From: Bacteroidales bacterium
GTDB taxonomy: Bacteria; Bacteroidota; Bacteroidia; Bacteroidales; Muribaculaceae
Length of the DNA: 10,190 bases
Direction: 5' to 3'
Assembly (NCBI GenBank): GCA_030526455.1
Contig: JAUNCU010000104.1
Coordinates: forward strand, 1 to 10,190
The notes beneath the pieces are model-generated. The model did not search any database and was not told where the DNA came from. It saw only the letters and a list, made by a program, of their open reading frames with translations. Of this stretch, positions 1 to 6,874 are shown piece after piece. Position 1 is the stretch's first letter. The number at the start of each line of letters is the position of its first letter. The position numbers and the translations under genes are program-made.

Positions 1-65
1 TTTTTCCACAAATCTAGCAAAACGCCAATAAACGCACTCAAAGTGTTAACACAAAAATGTTAAAT

Positions 66-98
66 CCTACCGAATTTTAATATAAATCGTAGGTTTTT
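66..98 (+). terminator. Possible intrinsic terminator of an upstream gene outside the window
   Basis: CCTAC (66-70) pairs with GTAGG (89-93), and GA (72-73) with TC (87-88) across a bulged C71. The loop is AT-rich, and five T (94-98) follow directly. This fits a weak intrinsic terminator for a + strand gene ending left of the window. The stem is short and the loop long, so it may instead be chance in AT-rich DNA. Confidence 0.3.
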
Positions 99-144
99 GA
101 GGCAGAAAAGTAACAAAATCTAGGCAAAAAGTTAAAAACAAACA

Positions 145-180
145 TTTCGTAACTTTTTTAACGGAATTTATGTAATTTTG
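145..180 (+). promoter_or_regulatory. Candidate promoter of the SusC/SusD operon
   Basis: TAATTTTG at 173-180 matches the Bacteroidota -7 consensus TAnnTTTG exactly. The -33 region has no good TTTG: TTTC at 145-148 lies 24 bases upstream, longer than usual, and a T-run at 154-159 is too close. A weak -33 would suit a promoter that needs an activator or an ECF sigma factor. The start would fall near 186-190, leaving a leader of about 230 bases. Confidence 0.5.
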
Positions 181-181
181 C

Positions 182-197
182 AACCATAATTATGGTT
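182..197. repeat. Perfect 16-base palindrome at the predicted transcription start
   Basis: AACCATAATTATGGTT is a perfect inverted repeat with no spacer, beginning one base after the -7 element. Its position across the expected start suits an operator for a dimeric regulator. It could also fold at the very 5' end of the transcript. No regulator gene is present in the window to pair with it. Confidence 0.5.
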
Positions 198-210
198 TAT
201 GCGACGAAAC

Positions 211-224
211 GCAACGTACCGAAC
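211..224 (+). repeat. Direct repeat in the leader, copy 1
   Basis: GCAACGTACCGAAC at 211-224 recurs as GCAACGTACTGAAG at 380-393 with 12 of 14 bases identical. The two copies sit near the two ends of the untranslated leader and enclose all three of its hairpins. The function is unknown. They could be paired protein-binding sites or a trace of duplication. Confidence 0.4.
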
Positions 225-244
225 CGTAATTGTAAGAATCTACT

Positions 245-315
245 ACTCTGAATTTTTGAACTTTAGAGTCTATTAGATTGCTTGAATTGACTAAATGATT
301 GATCAATATAGTTAG
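245..315 (+). other. Two hairpins in the untranslated leader
   Basis: The first hairpin pairs 245-252 with 262-269: ACTCT with AGAGT, one G-U pair, then AA with TT, with a nine-base loop. The second is built around the perfect palindrome ATTGATCAAT (298-307), extended by CTAA (291-294) pairing with TTAG (312-315). With the terminator-like hairpin just downstream they make a structured leader, possibly a cis-regulatory RNA. I recognise no known riboswitch class. Confidence 0.35.
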
Positions 316-320
316 TTAGC

Positions 321-341
321 GAGGCTCCAGAAGCCTCTTTT
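321..341 (+). terminator. Terminator-like hairpin inside the leader (possible attenuator)
   Basis: GAGGCT (321-326) pairs perfectly with AGCCTC (332-337) around a five-base loop and is followed by TTTT (338-341). It lies about 80 bases before the transporter start and downstream of the promoter. If active it would end transcription early and give an RNA of about 150 bases, so it may be an attenuator or the 3' end of a small RNA. The U-tract is short, so efficiency is uncertain. Confidence 0.45.
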
Positions 342-379
342 GTGAGATTTTGCTTTTATCGGGAAATTGAAAGATTTAA

Positions 380-393
380 GCAACGTACTGAAG
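380..393 (+). repeat. Direct repeat in the leader, copy 2
   Basis: GCAACGTACTGAAG is the partner of the copy at 211-224, sharing its first nine bases exactly. It lies 25 bases before the transporter start codon, downstream of the terminator-like hairpin. Confidence 0.4.
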
Positions 394-418
394 TTTAATT
401 TTTTATTAGTTTTACAGT

Positions 419-3400
419 ATGAAGAAGTTATTCTTATTGCTGCTTCTTGTTTGCTCCATCACCATGGGCGCAGCCGCTCAGAAGGTGATCAAGGGACAAG
501 TAGTTGACGCCACCAGCGGTGAGCCGCTGATAGGCGCGACCGTACAACCTACGGGTGGAGGCACAGGCGTGGCTACCGACCTCAACGGTAACTTTAGCAT
601 GCGCGTGCCCAGTAATGTAAAATCGCTCCAAGTAACTTATGTGGGTTATGTGACCCAAGCCGTGGCACCTGCCGACGGCGTGGTGGTGCACCTGCTTCCT
701 GGCTCTAACAGCCTCGACGAAGTGGTGGTTACCGCCCTTGGCATCAAGCGCGACGTGAAGGCGCTCGGCTATGCCGCTGCCAACGTGAAAGGCGACGACA
801 TTGCCAAAAGCCGCACCAGCGACGTGATGTCGAGCCTCGCGGGCAAGATTGCCGGTGTGTAGATTCAATCCACTGCCGCCGACCCAGGTTCGTCGCAATC
901 GGTTGTAATCCGCGGTTTCAGTTCAATCTCGGGCACCAACCAGCCTCTCTACGTGGTCGATGGTGTGCCCATGAACAACACTGCCGTGTACAACAGCAGC
1001 GACGCGCTCAACAACGGTTACGACTTCGGTAACGGCGCCAACGCCGTGAACCCCGACGACGTGGAAAGCATGACCATCCTTAAGGGTGCTGCCGCTACAG
1101 CGCTCTACGGTAGCCGTGCCGCCAACGGCGTTGTGCTCATCACCACCAAGCAAGGTGTGCGCCAGGAATCGGGCGTGGGCATCGAGTACAACGGTGGCTT
1201 GCAATGGGAAACCGTGCTGCGTCTGCCACAGATGCAGAACGCATTCGGTATGGGGTGGTATGGCGAAAAAACCGACGACGAAAACGGTTCGTGGGGTCCA
1301 AAATTCGACGGCTCAATCCTCAAGTGGGGTACCATATATAACAACAGCCAGCAAATCAAGTCGTATGTGGCCATTCCAAGCAACATCAAAGACTTCTTCG
1401 ACACCGGCTTCCGCTACAACAACAGCATCTCCTTCAACGGCGCTACCGACAAGAGCACCTATTTCGTATCGTTCTCTCACGTGAAAGACGACGGTATCAT
1501 TCCGCTCAACAAAGACACCTATAAGAAGATGACCGTATCGGGCCGTGGCTCGCACAAGATTCATAACGTTACGTTCAGTTCTTCGCTCAACTACGCTTAT
1601 CAGCGCAACAACTTCGTGACCACCGGTCAGGGCGCAGGCTCTATGTACAACAGCATCATGCAGACCCCTCGCGACATCGCTATCGCAGGACTGAAGGACC
1701 TCAGCAACCCATTCAACTCTCCAGGGTACTACTACACTCCTTACAACGTGATGAACCCCTACCAGGTGATCAACGACAACCTGAACGCCTACGAAAGCGA
1801 ACGCTTCTACGGTAAGTTCCAACTCGACTGGGATATCTTCTCATTCCTCAAGTTCACTTACCGCATAGGTCTCGACACCAGCACTGGCTACCACGAAACC
1901 GGTACGCCTAACTATGCTGCACTCTATCCTGGCACACCCAACTACGCCGACGAACTCTCAACCATGACCGGCTCTTACAGCCAGCAGACTACTCGCCGTC
2001 GTGAAATCAACCAGGACTTCATGCTCGCATTCGACAAGGATCTCAATCGCGACTTCCACCTCAACGCACTCGTGGGCTTCAACGGCAACGAACGCCGCTA
2101 TTCCGACCACGCAGCCAGCATCACTAATCTCACCATCCCCACATGGTATAACATCAGCAACACCGCTGGCATTCCTGTAGCAACGCAGACCACCTGGAAG
2201 CGTCGTCTCTACGGCGTGTATGCCCACCTGGAAGCAGCCTACAAGAACCAACTCTACCTCACCGTGGAAGCGCGCAACGACTGGTCGTCGACCCTTCCTA
2301 AGGGCAACCGCTCGTTCTTCTACCCAGGCGTGACCGCTAGTTGGATCTTCTCTGAGAACTTCTCTCGCGAATTGCGCCAGGTGATCGACTTCGCCAAGTT
2401 CCGTGCATCATGGGGTAAGACCGGTAACGATGCAAGCGTGTATATGACCAACTCTGTTTACGGCCAGGCAGGCGCCTCTTCAAGCGGCTGGGGCGAATCT
2501 AACTTCCCCTTCACCAAAGTGGGCGTCGACGCTTACACAGCAGGCAACGTGCTCGGTAGCGCCAACCTGAGTCCTGAAATGTCGACCGAATTTGAATTCG
2601 GTTTGAACATGGCACTGCTCAAAAACCGCGTATCATTCGACGTGACATACTACAACCGCAACTCCGACAAGCAAATCACCACCCTGAGCATGGATCCAGC
2701 CACCGGCTACACCGCTCAGAACGTGAACCTCGGTAAGATTCGCAACCACGGTTTCGAAGCATCGCTCTCAGTAGTGCCAGTGCGCACCCGCGACTTCACC
2801 TGGACTGTGAACATGAACTGGACTAAGAACTGGAACAAGGTGCTCGAACTGCCCGATGAACTCGGCGACGAAGTGGCCATCTACGGCTTCAACGGCGGCA
2901 CCGGCCTCTACGCCATCGAAGGCAAGGAACTCGGTATCTTCAAGGCCTACCAGGCACTGCGCGACGATCAGGGACGCATCATCGTGAACGAAAACGGTAT
3001 TCCACAAAACACCAGCGAACTGAAGGAATGCGGCTCGATGAACAACCACTTCGCAATGGGCTTGGGTACCACACTGAGTTACAAGGGCATCAGCCTGGCA
3101 GTGGACTTCGACATTCGCAAGGGCGGCGTGCTCTACTCGCGCACCAAGAACATCTGCTACTTCACCGGTAACGCCATCCAGACCGCCTACAACGACCGCA
3201 ACCCATTCATCATCCCCAACTCGGTGAAGGTGGCTGAAGACGGTTCGCTCGTGGAAAACGATATCCCCATCACCGCCACCCAACTCTACAACTACTGGAA
3301 CAACGGTGCGTGCGACATGGGCGCCAGCGACCTGGTTGACAAATCCTACGTGAAACTCCGCTCAGTGGTGCTCCGCTGGGAACTCCCAAGAAAGTGGCTC

Positions 3401-3592
3401 GCCAAGACCTTCCTCACCGGCGCAAGCATCTCCTTCTTCGGCAACAACCTGCTGATGTGGACCCCATCGAGCAACACCTTCATCGATCCCGAAGCATCTA
3501 CATTCGGTAACGACCTTGAAGGTAACTTCGGTGAATACAGCGCCACACCAAGTTCTCGCAAATTTGGTTTCAACGTGCAAGTTAAATTCTAA
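419..3592 (+). pseudogene. SusC/RagA-family TonB-dependent outer-membrane transporter, interrupted by an in-frame amber codon
   Basis: SusC-type proteins form a 22-stranded outer-membrane barrel, capped by a SusD lipoprotein, that imports oligosaccharides or peptides using TonB energy. The frame has 1057 codons, normal for the family. A signal peptide (residues 1-20) is followed by the carboxypeptidase-regulatory-like domain (about 22-95, GEPLIGATV), a DEVVVTALG TonB-box-type motif, the plug (RGFSSISG, PLYVVDGVP), the barrel, and a C-terminal phenylalanine. Codon 148 (860-862) is TAG, directly after the conserved LAGKIAGV and before IQS. The family has GVQI here, so TAG replaces CAG. Translation would end after 147 residues, before the plug. 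A GTG at 953 opens the remaining 879 residues in the same frame but offers neither a signal peptide nor a ribosome-binding site. No other lesion is visible, so this is a very recent mutation or a sequence error. The start ATG has no clear Shine-Dalgarno, and SusD follows after 20 bases. Confidence 0.9.
860..862 (+). other. In-frame TAG at a conserved SusC glutamine codon
   Basis: The bases GTGTAGATT read V-stop-I where SusC proteins have G-V-Q-I. A single C-to-T change from CAG explains it. The reading frame stays open and family-like on both sides. Confidence 0.9.
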
Positions 3593-3612
3593 AAAGAGAG
3601 GAGATTACTATT

Positions 3613-5088
3613 ATGAAAAAGATATTATACTCGGCCATTGCAGGCCTTTTCGCCCTGAGCAGTTGTAATTTGGACATCAACGACAACCCAAATTACCCAT
3701 CGAGTGAAAACATCACGCCCGCGCTCCAATTCCCGGCTGCCATCAACAGCATTGCCGACGCTGTGGGCTCACAAATGATGATCTACGGTGGCTTCTTCGC
3801 GCAATACTTTGAGCAGATGCCCGAAGCCAACCAGTATAACGACATCGCCGAACTGAACATCGACGAGTCGAAGGACCTCTTCCGTCGCACCTATCGCTCC
3901 ATCTACGCCGGAGCGCTCCAGGACTTGAAGGAAATCGACGAGAAGACCACCAACCCTGCCAACCGCTTCGCAGCAGCAGTGCTCCGCGCACAGGCTTTCC
4001 AACTGCTCGTGGACAACACTAGCGAAACGCCCTACAAGGAAGCGCTGCAAGGCAACGGCAACACCACCCCTCGCTACGACGACGGCAAGACCGTGTATGA
4101 AGGCGTGCTCGCCGAACTCGACGCAGCCCAAGCCGCAGTGGCCGACAACAAGATCGACATGACCGACCCGCTGCTCAACAAAGACGTGGACCAATGGAAA
4201 GGCTATGCCAACGCACTGCGCCTGCGCATGTATATGCGCCTCATCGACGGTGGCGTGGATGCAGCCGGCTACAGCGCCAAGGCTAAAGCCCTGGTGGAAG
4301 CGGGCGAATTCTTCAGCGGCGACGTGAAGTGGGACGTGTATTCTCCAGTGGAAGGACAGTTCAACCCATTCTACGGCACTAAATTCGCACTCAACGCCAA
4401 CAACTTCTGCGCGGCCTACCCCATCGCTGCCTACATGAGCGAAACCGCCGATCCTCGCATCGCCTACAGCATGGCTCCACGCGCTTCCGACAAGGCCTAC
4501 GTGGGTCAGTTCCCCGGCGCTAAGCAGGGCAACATCTACAACCCCGCTAGCCACAAAAACAACAGCGTGAGCGCCATCAACGTCGACGACTTCAAGGACG
4601 CGCCCATCTATCTCTTCACCCAGAGCGAACTGCAATTCCTCATCGCCGAGGTGCAATACCGCTTCTGCAACGCTCCCGCCGCCGCAAAGGCAGCCTATGA
4701 GGCAGCCGTGAAGGCCGACTTCAACAGCCGTGGCGTGGAAGGCGCCAGCGAATTCCTCGCCGCAGCAGGCAGTTGGGACGCCGCCGCCGACAAGTTGGAA
4801 CTCGTGTACATGCAAAAGTGGGTGGCTCTGCTGATGCGCAACCACATGGAAGCATGGTCGGAAATTCGCCGCACCGATGTGCCTAAACTCTCGGCCTACA
4901 CCGCTGCGCAAATCAACGCATCGCCCGACCTCTACACTCCAGGCGAACTCATCGCTCCCGATGTGAACTACTACGGCAAGGGCAACATCGCCATGCGCGT
5001 GCCCTACTCTAGCGACTCTCGTAAATACAACTCTAACACCCCCGCTGCCAAGATGGTATCCGACAAGGTGTTCTGGGACGTAAAATAA
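3613..5088 (+). CDS. SusD-like surface lipoprotein (SusD/RagB superfamily)
   Basis: This is the substrate-binding lid partner of the SusC-type transporter upstream; together they make the pedal-bin importer on the outer membrane. The 491-residue protein starts with a lipoprotein signal ending in LSSC (acylated Cys18), followed by NLDIND; acidic residues here suit the Bacteroidota surface-export signal. The opening NLDINDNPN, the helix-rich body with many Ala and Tyr, and the late segment MQKWVALLMRNHMEAWSEIRR are typical of the SusD-like_2 subgroup. That subgroup assignment is from memory. The start is supported by a purine-rich AGAGAGGAGA a few bases upstream. It sits 20 bases after the transporter and 24 bases before the next lipoprotein, so all are probably one transcript. 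It looks intact, but without a full-length SusC it could bind but not import. The substrate cannot be read from sequence. Confidence 0.92.
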   Translation: MKKILYSAIAGLFALSSCNLDINDNPNYPSSENITPALQFPAAINSIADAVGSQMMIYGGFFAQYFEQMPEANQYNDIAELNIDESKDLFRRTYRSIYAGALQDLKEIDEKTTNPANRFAAAVLRAQAFQLLVDNTSETPYKEALQGNGNTTPRYDDGKTVYEGVLAELDAAQAAVADNKIDMTDPLLNKDVDQWKGYANALRLRMYMRLIDGGVDAAGYSAKAKALVEAGEFFSGDVKWDVYSPVEGQFNPFYGTKFALNANNFCAAYPIAAYMSETADPRIAYSMAPRASDKAYVGQFPGAKQGNIYNPASHKNNSVSAINVDDFKDAPIYLFTQSELQFLIAEVQYRFCNAPAAAKAAYEAAVKADFNSRGVEGASEFLAAAGSWDAAADKLELVYMQKWVALLMRNHMEAWSEIRRTDVPKLSAYTAAQINASPDLYTPGELIAPDVNYYGKGNIAMRVPYSSDSRKYNSNTPAAKMVSDKVFWDVK

Positions 5089-5112
5089 TACACTCATCAA
5101 CTGCAATCGATT

Positions 5113-5838
5113 ATGAAAAAGATATTTTTATATAGCATCATGGCACTCGCCTCGGCAGGAGCACTCACCTCTTGCAACGACGGCAACGATGTGCTCACCG
5201 ACACAAGGGTTACCTATTATGCCGACATCCAACTGCTCGGCGACGAGGTGGTGGTACTGCAGGCTGGCGACGAATGGACCGACCCAGGCGTGAAGGCCAC
5301 TATCGACGGCAAGGACGTGAGCGACCGTGTGGTGAAAACCGGACGCGCCAACGCCAATGAAGGCGGCATCAACTCGCTCACCTACACCGTGACCAACGAC
5401 GACGGCTTCTCGAAATCGGCTTTCCGCACCGTATACGTCTACGACAAGAACAACTTCCAGAGTGCCTACGAAGGCGCATGCTCCTACGGCACTCGAAGTT
5501 ACAGCGGTCTGCCAGTGAGCATCTGCAAGGTGAACGGCAATGTGTATCACATCAGCGATGCGCTGGGCGGTTTCTACGCCTTCGGCCGCTATCCCCAATA
5601 CCTGGGCGACAACTACTACTGGGCCGACGGCTTCCTGAAGGGTGCTAGCAACACCTTCTCGCTGGGCGCCTACATTGCCCTCAACGACGACAACAGCGTG
5701 GAAGTGCTCCAATACGACAACTGGTACTGGGGTAGCGACGTGCCCGAGCAAGTATCAGGCACCTACGATCCCGCCACCGGCACCATTGAACTGCTCTACG
5801 ACTTCGGCGCCGAATTCAAAGTGATTTTAACCAAATAA
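5113..5838 (+). CDS. DUF5012-like surface lipoprotein with an Ig-like domain
   Basis: The 241-residue protein carries a lipoprotein signal ending in LTSC (acylated Cys21), followed by NDGND, which suits display on the cell surface. Residues about 30-115 read as an Ig-like beta domain: VTYYADIQLLGDE, then GDEWTDPGVKATIDGKDVS, then YTVTNDDGFSKSAFRTVYVYD. This is the pattern I recognise for DUF5012 lipoproteins coded beside SusC/SusD pairs. The C-terminal half (about 118-241) is a beta-rich domain full of Tyr, Trp, Gly and Asp that I cannot assign. Proteins in this position act as accessory ligand-binding subunits of the SusCD complex; that role here is inferred from context. No hydrolase motif is visible. 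It starts 24 bases after SusD, with no strong Shine-Dalgarno. Confidence 0.75.
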   Translation: MKKIFLYSIMALASAGALTSCNDGNDVLTDTRVTYYADIQLLGDEVVVLQAGDEWTDPGVKATIDGKDVSDRVVKTGRANANEGGINSLTYTVTNDDGFSKSAFRTVYVYDKNNFQSAYEGACSYGTRSYSGLPVSICKVNGNVYHISDALGGFYAFGRYPQYLGDNYYWADGFLKGASNTFSLGAYIALNDDNSVEVLQYDNWYWGSDVPEQVSGTYDPATGTIELLYDFGAEFKVILTK

Positions 5839-5856
5839 CAGAAAGGAAACAGCATT

Positions 5857-6372
5857 ATGAAGAAATATATCAATCTTTTGGCAATCGCCCTCGTGGCGGC
5901 GCTCGCGTTCACTTCCTGCGACGTGGAAACTAAAGAAGCACCAGGCGGAACTGCCGTGGAGAAAATGGCCGGCAACTGGGATGTGAACATCACCGGCGTA
6001 GACGATGCGGGCAACGAAGTCGTGGACTTCGGCGAAGCCACCATCTACACCTACAACACCGTGGACAACAGCGCCTCGAAAATGTGGCTCGACGACCAAG
6101 ACACATTCTGGGCTTTCAAGTTTAAGGTGGATGTGAACTACGATCAGCGCTCGTTCTCTTGCGCCAAGACCGACTACGACGCTGCCGGCACTGGCACCGC
6201 TGTGGTGACCGACGGTAAGGTGCTCGAAGGCAAGGCCACCAACCTGCACGGCATGCCTAACGACAGCATCGTGTTCTATGTGGACTTCGACGACGCGGCC
6301 GAATTCTACGAGGCCTACGGCTTCAGCAAATTCAAAGTGTCGGGCCAGCGCCACACCGGCTTCTACGAATAA
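5857..6372 (+). CDS. Small surface lipoprotein, resembling the lipid-binding putative hydrolase family
   Basis: The protein has 171 residues and a lipoprotein signal ending in FTSC (acylated Cys21), then DVETKE, an acidic stretch suited to surface export. After the conserved-looking start VEKMAGNWDVNITG, the rest is predicted beta strands, consistent with a single calycin-like barrel. Size, order and the AGNWDV opening resemble Pfam's 'lipid-binding putative hydrolase' lipoproteins (PF12888, from memory). No catalytic motif is evident, so 'hydrolase' should not be taken as fact. A good Shine-Dalgarno (AAAGGAAA) precedes the ATG, and only 18 bases separate it from the previous lipoprotein. It is the last gene before a strong terminator and is probably a fourth component of the SusCD complex. 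Confidence 0.6.
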   Translation: MKKYINLLAIALVAALAFTSCDVETKEAPGGTAVEKMAGNWDVNITGVDDAGNEVVDFGEATIYTYNTVDNSASKMWLDDQDTFWAFKFKVDVNYDQRSFSCAKTDYDAAGTGTAVVTDGKVLEGKATNLHGMPNDSIVFYVDFDDAAEFYEAYGFSKFKVSGQRHTGFYE

Positions 6373-6424
6373 GATGGCACGCATAAAAATACCCGTGAGG
6401 GTACACTCATAAACACTCCCCTCT

Positions 6425-6472
6425 GGCAGGGTTGAAACTGGAATAATTACACAGTTTCAATCCTGCCGTTTT
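6425..6472 (+). terminator. Strong intrinsic terminator of the SusC/SusD operon
   Basis: Bases 6425-6440 (GGCAGGGTTGAAACTG) pair with 6452-6467 (CAGTTTCAATCCTGCC) in a 16-pair stem with one G-U pair and an 11-base AT-rich loop. GTTTT follows. It lies about 50 bases after the last lipoprotein gene and closes the operon. Confidence 0.85.
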
Positions 6473-6711
6473 CTCGGCCACAACGCCCGTGAGGCACATT
6501 CTGGGCCACATTGGGCAGAGGGAAAACGGGGCGTTTGGCGTGAAAAATGGGCTGTTTGTCTAAATTTTTTGCGCATTCGTGGCATAAGTAATAATTTTAC
6601 TGATGCAAACTATATGTTCACAACTCAACCAGGCCTGAAACACGGTCATGTGCATGTTTTTTTGTGGATTTTTATCACAATTATATAAAGTTTGTAAGAG
6701 TGATTTTTTTG
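6473..6711. other. Intergenic spacer between the two gene groups
   Basis: I see no gene here. The first part (6466-6535) can fold in ways that compete with the terminator. CCGTTTTC (6466-6473) is complementary to GAAAACGG (6522-6529), and AACGCCC (6482-6488) to GGGCGTT (6529-6535). GGCCACA also occurs twice (6476-6482 and 6503-6509). From about 6560 the DNA becomes very AT-rich. TTTG at 6661-6664 followed by TATAAAGTTTG (6684-6694) is close to promoter form but has one base too many in the -7 element. Confidence 0.4.
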
Positions 6712-6748
6712 CTTCTCCCGCAGTGATGCGGGAGAAGTTCTTTTTTTT
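6712..6748 (+). terminator. Second intrinsic terminator, upstream of the glycosyltransferase
   Basis: CTTCTCCCGCA (6712-6722) pairs perfectly with TGCGGGAGAAG (6727-6737) around a GTGA tetraloop, followed by TTC and eight T (6741-6748). The U-tract lies only on the + strand side, so it stops rightward transcripts. It could catch readthrough from the SusCD operon or end a short RNA made from the spacer. Confidence 0.85.
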
Positions 6749-6763
6749 GGCGGCGCCGTGGGC

Positions 6764-6792
6764 GTTGGTATCACGTTTTTTTGCTATATTTG
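6764..6792 (+). promoter_or_regulatory. Candidate promoter of the glycosyltransferase gene group
   Basis: TATATTTG at 6785-6792 matches TAnnTTTG exactly. GTTG at 6764-6767, 17 bases upstream, is a three-of-four match to the -33 TTTG. It lies just after the terminator at 6712-6748 and would give a leader of about 75 bases. A second exact -7 element, TAATTTTG (6830-6837), lacks a -33 partner at normal spacing and is the weaker candidate. Confidence 0.6.
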
Positions 6793-6874
6793 CATTCTCG
6801 CTGGTAGCGAAAGCGGCCAGCAGGAAGTTTAATTTTGAATTAGATACACAATATATACTATAAGGAAACTCGAT

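Noticed and set aside
43..52. Palindrome GTGTTAACAC upstream of the promoter
   Set aside because: Ten bases of AT-rich palindrome about 130 bases before the promoter is too little to support an operator call.
860..862. General TAG recoding to glutamine in this organism
   Set aside because: Only one in-frame TAG occurs across about 9 kb of coding sequence; a recoded genome should show more. It is kept only as a minor alternative.
953..3592. Independent gene starting at GTG 953
   Set aside because: It is in the same frame as the upstream transporter fragment, lacks a signal peptide and ribosome-binding site, and starts in the middle of the plug domain. It is the rear part of the interrupted SusC gene.
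3769..5106. Long minus-strand open frame (445 codons) opposite SusD
   Set aside because: Rich in His, Val, Gly and Ala with no domain or signal; it mirrors the codon bias of the SusD gene on the other strand.
6648..6863. Short + strand open frame (71 codons) in the spacer
   Set aside because: It runs through a strong terminator hairpin and the promoter, and its Phe-rich sequence reflects the T-runs.
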